This document shows, piece by piece, positions 1 to 6,308 of a DNA stretch of 25,704 nucleotides. The DNA comes from Bacteroidales bacterium (lineage in GTDB: Bacteria > Bacteroidota > Bacteroidia > Bacteroidales > VadinHA17): positions 1-25,704 of the forward strand of contig JAFGXK010000208.1 of assembly GCA_016936695.1 (NCBI GenBank), read 5' to 3'. The notes beneath the pieces are model-generated. The model did not search any database. It had not been told where the DNA came from and saw only the letters and a list, made by a program, of their open reading frames with translations. How positions within the stretch are numbered: the first letter of the stretch is position 1; every line of letters starts with the position of its first letter. The translations under genes and the position numbers were made by a program.

Positions 1-42
1 GGAAAAGTTGTAATTTGGATGGATATTTGATAGGTGTTAACC

Positions 43-1149
43 ATGTCACAGAAGATTAATAAATGTATTTTTTTGTTTTTGGCACTGGCTTTCCCGGCGG
101 TCCAAGGACAGATACTGAAGGACACTGCTGCAATAAGCATGTTGAAGAAGGGTGTTGATGATATTTACGGATTCAGATTTTCAGAAGCCAGACAGACCAG
201 CCTGAAACTTTCCAAAGCCTTTCCGGATCATCCGGTACTCTACCTTTACAATGGAATGCTGACTTATTGGTCGAATCATCCGCTGACTCCTATGAGTCAG
301 GCTTCCGAATAGTACGAGAAGGACATGATAACATGCATCAGCCTGTGCGAGAAAGAAGAGAATCCGGAGGATTATGCTGAATATCTTCTTGCTAATCTTG
401 GCGCAAGGGGAATGCTTTTGATGTACTACGCCGACAATAACCTGCAATCGAAAATCAACCCCATGGTTATAGACACTTACAGGTATATAAGGGAATCGTT
501 TAACTATACATCGGCATACCCCGACTTCAGTTTTTTTACCGGACTCTATAACTACTACCGGGAGGCCTATCCCGAAGCACACCCTATATACAAGGTGGTT
601 GCATTTCTCTTTCCCCGCGGAGACAGGATTAAGGGTATCTACGAAATGCAAAATGCAGCATTCAATTCCATCATGCTGAAAGCGGAGGCTTATGCTTTTT
701 TATCCTATATCTTCATGAGTTTTGAGAATAATTATCAGCTTGCCCTTCCCTATAACAGGGAACTTCATGAGCTTTATCCTGCAAACCTGCCCTATACTGC
801 CGGATTCCTTAAGAACCTTATTCTTCTGAAAAGCTACGATGAAGCTGAAGCAATAATCAAATCATTAAACTCCAACATAACAAACAGATATTTCCTGGGA
901 CAGATGTCTGTCTTAAATGGTATACTGATGGAGAAGAAATACCGTGACTACGATCAGGCGGAGAAATACTATAACAGGGGTATCAGTCAGCTTTCGGCTT
1001 TCGGATATTATGGAAATGATGCTTCATCGTATGCCTATTTTGGCCTCAGCAGGATCAGCGGCTACAGGGATGACAAACAGAACAAGAAGACATTCAGGAA
1101 GATGGCCAATGAGCTTTCCTATTACCCGAATATTAATTTCGACGACTGA
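43..1149 (+). pseudogene. Exported TPR-like helical-repeat protein, interrupted by an in-frame TAG
   Basis: The reading frame starts at ATG 43 with a signal peptide (Lys-rich start, hydrophobic FLFLALAFPAV, then QGQ) and reads to codon 90, where TAG at 310-312 stops it. The same frame resumes at once (YEKDM, ATG at 325) and stays open to 1149, so the intact product would have about 368 residues. The downstream part is rich in Tyr, Leu and Ala, with pairs of amphipathic helices such as DYDQAEKYYNRGISQL, which look like degenerate TPR units. GTG 34 is an alternative start, but ATG 43 places the signal peptide at the N terminus. The function is unknown; a periplasmic scaffold or interaction role is inferred from the fold. 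The TAG could be a real nonsense mutation (for example CAG to TAG) or a sequence error. A downstream restart at 325 would lack the signal peptide. It runs convergently into metA with a 48-nt gap. Confidence 0.7.
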
Positions 1150-1197
1150 TCCATGGGTATGGTTTCCGTCCTCCCGAATAAAAAAATAAAGACTGTT

Positions 1198-2118
1198 TTA
1201 TCGTTTCCCGTTTTCGAGTACAAAAGGTGTAACCTGGTAAACGCAATAGTTGAGCCAGTTTGAGAACAGAAGACTGGCATGGCTTCTCCATTTCACAACA
1301 GGCTCACATCGTGGATCATCATTCAGAAAATAATTTCTTGGTATTTTTATATCCAGTCCCTTTGCAATATCACGTTCATATTCAGCTTTAAGCGTCAGGG
1401 GATCGTATTCGGAATGGCCTGTCACAAATACCCTTTTCAGGTCGCGTGAAGCCAGCAGGTATATGCCCGCTTCATCTGATTCGGCAAGTATCTCCAGGTC
1501 GCTCACTTTTTCAATATCCTCCTTTCTCACCTCTGTATATCTTGAGTGCGGAGCGAGGAAATCGTCATCGAAGCCTCTTGTAAGGACATGTTTCTTGTTG
1601 TATATCCTGTGGCTGAAGACGCCGAATTTTTTCTCGTTCATCATATACTTCGGGATCCCGTAATGATGCCATAGACCGGCCTGAGATGCCCAGCAGATGT
1701 ACAATGTGGAGGTTATATGCCGGTCGGCCCAATTCATTATCCTCACCATCTCATCCCAGTAATCAACCTCTTCGAATTCGAGGTGCTCAATTGGTGCGCC
1801 CGTAATTATCAGACCATCAAATTTGTGATGGGCAATGTCGTCAAAAGTCTTGTAGAAAGAGTCGAGATGCTCTTTGGGGGTATTCTTCGAAAGGTGCATG
1901 CTGGTGTTGATCAGGGTGATCTCAACCTGAAGGGGAGTATTGGAAAGAAGCCTCAATATCTGGGTTTCGGTCGTGATCTTGACGGGCATAAGGTTGAAGA
2001 TCAGAATCTGCAGGGGCCTGATGTCCTGATGAACTGCCCTGGTCTCCTTCATAACGAATATGTTCTCGTCTTCAAGGATCCTGACTGCCGGAAGATTATC
2101 TGATATATTGAGTGGCAT
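1198..2118 (-). CDS. metA: Homoserine O-acyltransferase MetA (predicted O-acetyltransferase)
   Basis: The 306-residue protein matches the MetA family over its whole length. It starts MPLNISDNLPAVRILEDENI and has the RPLQILIFNLMP and TETQILRLLSN blocks. The catalytic Cys is at 142 (ICWASQAG), with His235 and Glu237 in TGHSEYD. MetA acylates the homoserine hydroxyl in the first committed step of methionine synthesis, in the cytoplasm. Residue 111 (TGAPIE, Glu) is the known specificity position: E. coli succinyltransferase has Gly there, while Glu is associated with acetyl-CoA use. The product is therefore probably O-acetylhomoserine, to be sulfhydrylated by an enzyme encoded elsewhere. It appears monocistronic. 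A Bacteroidota-type -7 box (TAAATTTG, 2213 to 2206 on this strand) and a hairpin lie upstream. Confidence 0.95.
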   Translation of the reverse strand: MPLNISDNLPAVRILEDENIFVMKETRAVHQDIRPLQILIFNLMPVKITTETQILRLLSNTPLQVEITLINTSMHLSKNTPKEHLDSFYKTFDDIAHHKFDGLIITGAPIEHLEFEEVDYWDEMVRIMNWADRHITSTLYICWASQAGLWHHYGIPKYMMNEKKFGVFSHRIYNKKHVLTRGFDDDFLAPHSRYTEVRKEDIEKVSDLEILAESDEAGIYLLASRDLKRVFVTGHSEYDPLTLKAEYERDIAKGLDIKIPRNYFLNDDPRCEPVVKWRSHASLLFSNWLNYCVYQVTPFVLENGKR

Positions 2119-2168
2119 AATTCAATTAGACTAAAATTTTGGGGTTGAAAGATACTCAATAAGGAGAA

Positions 2169-2203
2169 AAAACCGGTGAATTTATCCCGGAATCATCGGT
2201 TTT
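2169..2203 (-). promoter_or_regulatory. Hairpin with U-run in the metA upstream region (possible attenuator)
   Basis: Arms 2169-2179 and 2193-2203 form an 11-bp stem (one G-U pair) around a 13-nt loop. Read on the metA strand, the stem ends CCGGTTTTTT, which resembles an intrinsic terminator about 50 nt before the metA start. It could be a leader attenuator, or the terminator of an upstream minus-strand transcript. An exact TAAATTTG -7 box at 2213-2206 on the same strand has no -33 TTG at the usual spacing. If that box is used, transcription would start inside the 5' arm and the hairpin would cap the mRNA instead. No SAM-I or SAM-II core sequence was recognised. Confidence 0.4.
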
Positions 2204-2319
2204 GGCAAATTTACATCATTCTGTTTTATCCTTTGGTCAAAAGCCTGGATTTACCTGAAATTCCGGCTTTTTGGATTGTATTTTATTGAAAAACAGGCCT
2301 GTGACCCGATACGGAAGTT

Positions 2320-2457
2320 ATGAAAAGCAATTCCGGCCGTTTCATTGGTAAATTCTGCTCACGTTTTGACGAATCATTTGGTTTCATTTATGAGCAGGGA
2401 AAAGTCAGGGCCGATTCACGGAATTCAATTGACAAAGGTTGGTGTATGACATGCTGA
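2320..2457 (+). CDS. Possible small ORF, 45 aa, unrecognised
   Basis: ATG 2320 opens a 45-codon frame ending in TGA at 2455-2457, starting MKSNSGRFIGKF and ending GWCMTC. It has three Cys and a mixed charged/aromatic composition. The nearest in-frame upstream stop is only 15 nt before the start, at 2302-2304. No good promoter was found, and an antisense ORF of similar size overlaps it, so chance is a real possibility. It ends 27 nt before the promoter of the better-supported 44-aa ORF. Confidence 0.2.
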   Translation: MKSNSGRFIGKFCSRFDESFGFIYEQGKVRADSRNSIDKGWCMTC

Positions 2458-2484
2458 TTTCCCCATTGGATGGGCCTGGGCGTA

Positions 2485-2515
2485 TTGACAAGCTTTCTTT
2501 CAGGCAGTATCTTTA
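2485..2515 (+). promoter_or_regulatory. Bacteroidota-type promoter for the 44-aa small ORF
   Basis: TTG at 2485-2487 (within TTGACA) is followed after exactly 20 nt by TATCTTTA at 2508-2515. The Bacteroidota primary-sigma consensus is TTG, 19-21 nt, TAnnTTTG, so there is one mismatch at the last position. The predicted transcription start near 2522 gives a leader of about 37 nt before ATG 2559. Confidence 0.6.
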
Positions 2516-2558
2516 CATCAAAGGAATCAGGATAAAAGTCAATTAAAAAAACAGAGTC

Positions 2559-2693
2559 ATGAAAACTTTCTACAGGATATCATCACAGGAACTAGGTACG
2601 GTAATGCTCAGAAGGAGAAAAATAGCAAAAGCCTTAAGATGGTGGCTTCGCGAAAATGGGTTTGACTACAAGTATGTTTTCTTCGTAAGTTAG
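2559..2693 (+). CDS. Small basic, Trp/aromatic-rich protein, 44 aa, unrecognised
   Basis: ATG 2559 to TAG 2691-2693 encodes 44 residues: a start MKTFYRISSQELG, a strongly basic segment LRRRKIAKALRWWLREN and an aromatic end FDYKYVFFVS. There is no signal peptide or obvious membrane helix; the centre could form an amphipathic basic helix that binds nucleic acid or membrane. The ORF lies in its own transcription unit, with a consensus promoter (2485-2515) and a strong terminator (2762-2800), and the A-rich stretch before its ATG is typical of Bacteroidota genes. That context is the main evidence that it is real. It could instead be part of a small RNA. No function is assigned. Confidence 0.5.
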   Translation: MKTFYRISSQELGTVMLRRRKIAKALRWWLRENGFDYKYVFFVS

Positions 2694-2731
2694 CTTTGGT
2701 TTAAGTTTGTTTGGTTTGTTAATCATTCTTT

Positions 2732-2750
2732 CCCGGATGAATAATCCGGG
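2732..2750 (+). terminator. GC-rich hairpin 3' of the 44-aa ORF
   Basis: CCCGGAT (2732-2738) and ATCCGGG (2744-2750) form a perfect 7-bp stem with a 5-nt loop, 38 nt after the small ORF's stop. It has only a short T stretch downstream (GGCTTTTG), so it is probably an accessory 3' structure in front of the stronger terminator at 2762. Confidence 0.35.
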
Positions 2751-2761
2751 GGCTTTTGAAG

Positions 2762-2800
2762 GGGAGAGGATCCGGGGTAAATCCTTCTCCCTTTTTTTTT
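2762..2800 (+). terminator. Strong intrinsic terminator
   Basis: GGGAGAGGAT (2762-2771) pairs with ATCCTTCTCCC (2781-2791) through 10 base pairs with a single bulged T and a 9-nt loop, and is followed by nine T residues. The T-run lies on the + side only, so it ends plus-strand transcription, the most likely source being the 2522-2693 unit. The next gene's -7 box starts only 15 nt later. Confidence 0.8.
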
Positions 2801-2814
2801 ATTAAATGTTTTAA

Positions 2815-2822
2815 TAAATTTG
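2815..2822 (+). promoter_or_regulatory. Promoter -7 element for the outer-membrane protein gene
   Basis: TAAATTTG at 2815-2822 is an exact match to the Bacteroidota TAnnTTTG -7 element, 27 nt before ATG 2850. The -33 position is T-rich (end of the terminator tail) rather than TTG, so the match is partial. Confidence 0.5.
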
Positions 2823-2849
2823 TCAAGGTATTAACAAAAAATAATAGCT

Positions 2850-3326
2850 ATGAAAAAGATCGTTCTCACATTTACACTTGTAATATTCCTGTCTGCCTTT
2901 GCTTCAGCACAGGATTACAATACAGGAGTGGGCTTGAGGCTTGGTTTCTCCAATGGTCTTACAGTTAAGCATTTTGTCAGTCAACGGTCTGCTTTTGAAG
3001 GTATCCTTTCTACCAGATGGAGGGGATTTGAATTAACTGGCTTATATGAAGTACATAATAATGCTTTCGATGTATCACGACTTAACTGGTATTACGGAGG
3101 AGGAGGACACATCGGTTTCTGGAATGGCGACAATACCTACGACAGATGGGGAGACGCCGGAACAAATTATACTGTAATCGGAATTGACGGCATTCTGGGA
3201 ATAGAATATAATTTTGAGGAAGTCCCTATCAATATCGGTCTTGACTGGAAGCCAGCGTTTAACCTTACAGGTTACAGCGGATTCTGGGGCGACGGCGGGG
3301 CATTATCCATCAGGTATATTTTCTAG
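2850..3326 (+). CDS. Small outer-membrane beta-barrel protein
   Basis: The 158-residue protein has a clear signal peptide (MKKIVLTFTLVIFLSAFASA, cleaved before QDY). The rest is made of short alternating strands rich in Gly and aromatics (GVGLRLGFSNGLTVKHF, FELTGLYEVHNN, GGGGHIGFWNG, NIGLDWKPAFNL) and ends in Phe (LSIRYIF), the usual C-terminal signature of outer-membrane barrels. At this size it would form about eight strands. Small barrels like this are common in Bacteroidota and often of unknown function; no transport role can be assigned. It has its own -7 element and overlaps the convergent transporter gene by 4 nt at the stop codons. ATG 2850 is the start that begins the signal peptide. 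Confidence 0.8.
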   Translation: MKKIVLTFTLVIFLSAFASAQDYNTGVGLRLGFSNGLTVKHFVSQRSAFEGILSTRWRGFELTGLYEVHNNAFDVSRLNWYYGGGGHIGFWNGDNTYDRWGDAGTNYTVIGIDGILGIEYNFEEVPINIGLDWKPAFNLTGYSGFWGDGGALSIRYIF

Positions 3327-4924
3327 AACCCGCTCATTTTCATTGTTACTGTTGGTATAAGCAGCAGGAAACCAAGCACTACAAGGATAATAAGAACAGG
3401 CATTATCCATTTCAGCCATTTGACGTAGGGAACTCTTGCCATTCCCAGTACTCCCATTAGTACTCCGGATGTCGGGGCTATCATGTCCGTGAAGCCTGCT
3501 CCGAACTGGAAGGCCATAATGGTTGCCTGTCTGGTAAGACCCACCAGATCGGAAAATTCAGCCATAATGGGAATTGTAAGTGCAGCTTTTGCCGATCCTG
3601 AAGTTATTACGAGGTTAAGCGCCGACTGAAAAGCATACATTATTGTGAGCGCTGACATCTGTCCCGATCCTTCCAGTGCTCCTGACAGCGAAAATAGCAC
3701 GGTATCAATTATCTGGCCGTCGGTGAGGAGAGCAATAATTCCTCCGGCAAAGCCTACCACAAGTGCTGCAGAGACAATATCCTTAACCCCCTCAATGAAT
3801 AGCCTGGCCAGATCGCCCGGCTTTTTTCCTGCTGCAAGACCTGTTACAAGCCCCATGGCAAGGAACAATGCTGCAATTTCCATAATGTACCATTGATATC
3901 CCAGAACTCCGGCCACGAGATACATCATTGTAAAGGCAAGGATGGTAAGCACAAAGAAATGAATCGATTTTCTCAGGCTTATGTAGCTGAAAATTATAAA
4001 TAACACTGCCAGCACAGGCATGATCGGAGCCGATATTTTTGTCAGTCCAATATTAAGCTGGGTTACAGGGTATTTCACAGCAAAGATCACAACGACAATG
4101 CTTGTCGCCAGAGCTGTGAGCCATGCTGACAGTGGTGTATGGTAACTTATCTCTCCTGTCTGGGAGCCGCCTTTCTGCCTCCAGAAACCGTCAGCCTCAT
4201 ACATAATACTTTTCGAGGGATTCTTTCTGATCCGTGCCGCATACCACAATACAAACAGAATTCCCGTCACAGTGATCAGCACCCAGCATAGTGTTCTGTA
4301 TTCAATACCTGTGAATAGCGGCACGCTGGCCAGCCCCTGGGCAATCCCTACAGTGAAAGGATTGAGAATAGCCCCTGCAAACCCGATATGGGCAGCGAAA
4401 TAGCAGAGAGCAATGCCTACAAGTGAATCGTAGCCCATTGATATTGCAAGAGGTACGAAGATCACCGAAAAGGCAATCGTCTCTTCGGCCATTCCGAATA
4501 TTGCTCCAAAGAGACTGAAAAGCACCATTATGAATGAGATCACCATATTGTTGACTCCCACCAGCCTCACGGCCTTGTATTTTTCCATACGCCGGGTGAA
4601 TCCGAGAAATGAGAAAATCCCGACATCAATGGCCTTAGTGTCGTTCATTATCCAGAAGGCGCCGCCGACCATCAGTATGAATACAATGATGTGCGACATA
4701 TTAATGAAGCCCTTGTAAAATGCAGAGAATATCTGCCAGGTCTGAGGCTGGCTTTCCACATGTTGAAAAGACCCGTTCACAATCACGCTGCGCTCTACAC
4801 CGTTAACGTCAACTGTTTCCCGTTCGTACCGGCCGCCGGGAATCACCCATGTCAGTATAGCTGCACAGATAATAATGCTGAAGACTATCACCAGATTGTG
4901 CGGTATTGTGAACCTGAAATTCAT
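3323..4924 (-). CDS. YfcC/DcuC-family inner-membrane transporter
   Basis: This 533-residue polytopic protein starts with a membrane helix (LVIVFSIIICAAILTWVIPGG), then a periplasmic-looking loop (about 33-62) and roughly a dozen further hydrophobic segments. GMAEET (144-149) in a hydrophobic context, the NPFTVGIAQG segment and GSAKAALTIPIM near the C terminus are typical of the YfcC branch of the C4-dicarboxylate anaerobic carrier family (DcuC). These are secondary carriers; dicarboxylates and amino acids have both been proposed as substrates, and the sequence does not settle which. The length is normal or slightly long. It is transcribed alone, divergently from the GH172 operon. Confidence 0.85.
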   Translation of the reverse strand: MNFRFTIPHNLVIVFSIIICAAILTWVIPGGRYERETVDVNGVERSVIVNGSFQHVESQPQTWQIFSAFYKGFINMSHIIVFILMVGGAFWIMNDTKAIDVGIFSFLGFTRRMEKYKAVRLVGVNNMVISFIMVLFSLFGAIFGMAEETIAFSVIFVPLAISMGYDSLVGIALCYFAAHIGFAGAILNPFTVGIAQGLASVPLFTGIEYRTLCWVLITVTGILFVLWYAARIRKNPSKSIMYEADGFWRQKGGSQTGEISYHTPLSAWLTALATSIVVVIFAVKYPVTQLNIGLTKISAPIMPVLAVLFIIFSYISLRKSIHFFVLTILAFTMMYLVAGVLGYQWYIMEIAALFLAMGLVTGLAAGKKPGDLARLFIEGVKDIVSAALVVGFAGGIIALLTDGQIIDTVLFSLSGALEGSGQMSALTIMYAFQSALNLVITSGSAKAALTIPIMAEFSDLVGLTRQATIMAFQFGAGFTDMIAPTSGVLMGVLGMARVPYVKWLKWIMPVLIILVVLGFLLLIPTVTMKMSGF

Positions 4925-5012
4925 GGATGATGATTTATCGTTTTCAAAAAAATATCGGTTTTACACTGTCTGGCATAAAGATTTGAATAAAATGCGGATT
5001 TTTTTCCTGTAA

Positions 5013-5048
5013 GTGATCAGAATTTTTTAATTTTAAGCAAATGATCAC
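5013..5048. promoter_or_regulatory. Inverted repeat flanking a -7-like box before the GH172 operon
   Basis: GTGATCA (5013-5019) and TGATCAC (5042-5048) are inverted copies separated by 22 nt, and each contains the palindrome TGATCA. Between them lies TAATTTTA (5028-5035), one mismatch from the TAnnTTTG -7 element. A regulator or DNA loop acting here could control the operon starting at 5095. No TTG lies at the right distance, so the promoter call is weak. Confidence 0.35.
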
Positions 5049-5094
5049 CTGCTGACCTGCTGACCTTTTTATCAATCACAATAAACCTGCAAGT

Positions 5095-6282
5095 ATGAGA
5101 AAATTCGTTATTGTTGCACTGATCCTTTCCGTGTCTTCATTATCAGCTTTTTCACAGAAGGGATTCAACGGACTCGACATGAACATGGGTAATCTTTACA
5201 GGCTTTCCGATGCAAAGACCCGTTCGATAAGCCCCGAGAATTTTACCGGAGAAAAGGGTAAAGGTGGAATGGCCTCTCCGGCCGACAAGGATAAACCAAA
5301 TGTCGCAAATGCATTCAATGCAGCCCGCGACCTGGGTCAGGGATGGAAAGTGAATCCCTATATCCGGATTCAGCCTGGCGGAACTTTTACACTTGCAGAT
5401 ATTGATGGTCCCGGAGCGATTCAGCATATTTGGATGACTCCGGCAGGCAAATGGCGTTATTCAATACTGCGAATTTACTGGGACAATGAGACAGAACCCT
5501 CTGTTGAATGTCCTGTCGGCGACTTCTTCGGCATGGGATGGGGACAGTATGCTCCTCTTGTATCGCAAGCCGTTTGCGTTAATCCGGGAAGCGCCTTTAA
5601 CTGCTACTGGGTAATGCCCTTCAGGAAACATTGCAGGATCACCATGGAGAATGTGGGAGATGCTGACATCATGACACTATTTTACCAGATCGATTACACG
5701 CTGACCGACGTTCCCGATGATGCAGCCTACTTCCACGCTCAGTACAGAAGGCTCAATCCGAATGTGACTTCCGACTATACCATTGTTGACGGAATAAAGG
5801 GAAGAGGCCAGTATGTGGGTGTTTACCTTGCATGGGGTGTGTTCAACAACGGCTGGTGGGGTGAAGGCGAGATTAAGTTTTTTATCGACGGCGACACAAA
5901 ATATCCTACCATCTGCGGAACAGGTACCGAGGATTATATCTGTGGTTCATATGATTTCGATACCAGGGCAAAGAATCCCTATGGTGTGGAGGAGGTTAAT
6001 TACACCGAATTCTGCACTCCGTATTCGGGTCTGCACCAGGTTATAAAGGGAGACGGACACTACAACGTGATGCAAAGGTTCGGGATGTACCGCTGGCACA
6101 TAATGGATCCGGTAAGGTTTGAAAAAGATCTGCGTATTACGATTCAGGATCTGGGCTGGAGGCAGGGAGGCAGATATCTTGCCCAGAAGTCGGATATAGC
6201 TTCGGTTTGTTACTGGTATCAGACCGAACCCCACGTTAAATTCCCGTCAATACCGGGATGGAGAGAACTTGAAGTTTTTTAG
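5095..6282 (+). CDS. Secreted GH172 (DUF2961) glycoside hydrolase
   Basis: The 395-residue protein has a signal peptide (MRKFVIVALILSVSSLSAFS) and then a DUF2961 domain, now GH172. The jelly-roll motifs ADIDGPGAIQHIWMT (101-115), VECPVGDFFGMGWG (137-150) and GTGTEDYICGSYDF (275-288) are distinctive. Glu259 (GEIKFFIDGD) and Glu279 (GTEDY) align by motif with the two catalytic Glu described for GH172 enzymes. Known members cleave alpha-D-fructofuranosides or arabinofuranosides by a retaining mechanism and are oligomeric; the substrate here is unknown. It is the first gene of a probable operon (26 nt before the oxidoreductase). Confidence 0.88.
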   Translation: MRKFVIVALILSVSSLSAFSQKGFNGLDMNMGNLYRLSDAKTRSISPENFTGEKGKGGMASPADKDKPNVANAFNAARDLGQGWKVNPYIRIQPGGTFTLADIDGPGAIQHIWMTPAGKWRYSILRIYWDNETEPSVECPVGDFFGMGWGQYAPLVSQAVCVNPGSAFNCYWVMPFRKHCRITMENVGDADIMTLFYQIDYTLTDVPDDAAYFHAQYRRLNPNVTSDYTIVDGIKGRGQYVGVYLAWGVFNNGWWGEGEIKFFIDGDTKYPTICGTGTEDYICGSYDFDTRAKNPYGVEEVNYTEFCTPYSGLHQVIKGDGHYNVMQRFGMYRWHIMDPVRFEKDLRITIQDLGWRQGGRYLAQKSDIASVCYWYQTEPHVKFPSIPGWRELEVF

Positions 6283-6308
6283 AATAATCAGATATTTAAA
6301 TCAAACCT

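Larger units (their letters stand above)
2119..2558. other. Intergenic region between metA and the 44-aa small ORF
   Basis: This 440-nt stretch has no long gene. It holds the metA-proximal hairpin (2169-2203), a weaker stem (AAAAGCC 2240-2246 with GGCTTTT 2264-2270), an inverted repeat CTGCTCA/TGAGCAG (2355-2361 and 2391-2397, 29-nt loop), a possible 45-aa ORF (2320-2457) and the promoter of the next small ORF (2485-2515). Several hairpins in a row upstream of metA would suit a structured leader, but they match no riboswitch class I can name. Confidence 0.5.

Noticed and set aside
310..312. Amber recoding (TAG as an amino acid) across the genome
   Set aside because: Several intact genes in the window end in TAG at the expected family length, so TAG is a working stop codon.
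181..651. Minus-strand 156-codon open frame over the broken TPR-like gene
   Set aside because: The plus strand has a signal peptide and coherent protein on both sides of the TAG; the antisense frame shows no family motif.
2281..2386. Minus-strand 34-codon ORF as a metA leader peptide
   Set aside because: It has only two Met codons in 34, with no Met cluster, and it is antisense to another small frame; no support for a regulatory leader peptide.
5048..5065. Tandem CTGCTGAC repeat upstream of the GH172 gene
   Set aside because: Only two 8-nt units; too short to separate from chance and no structural role seen.
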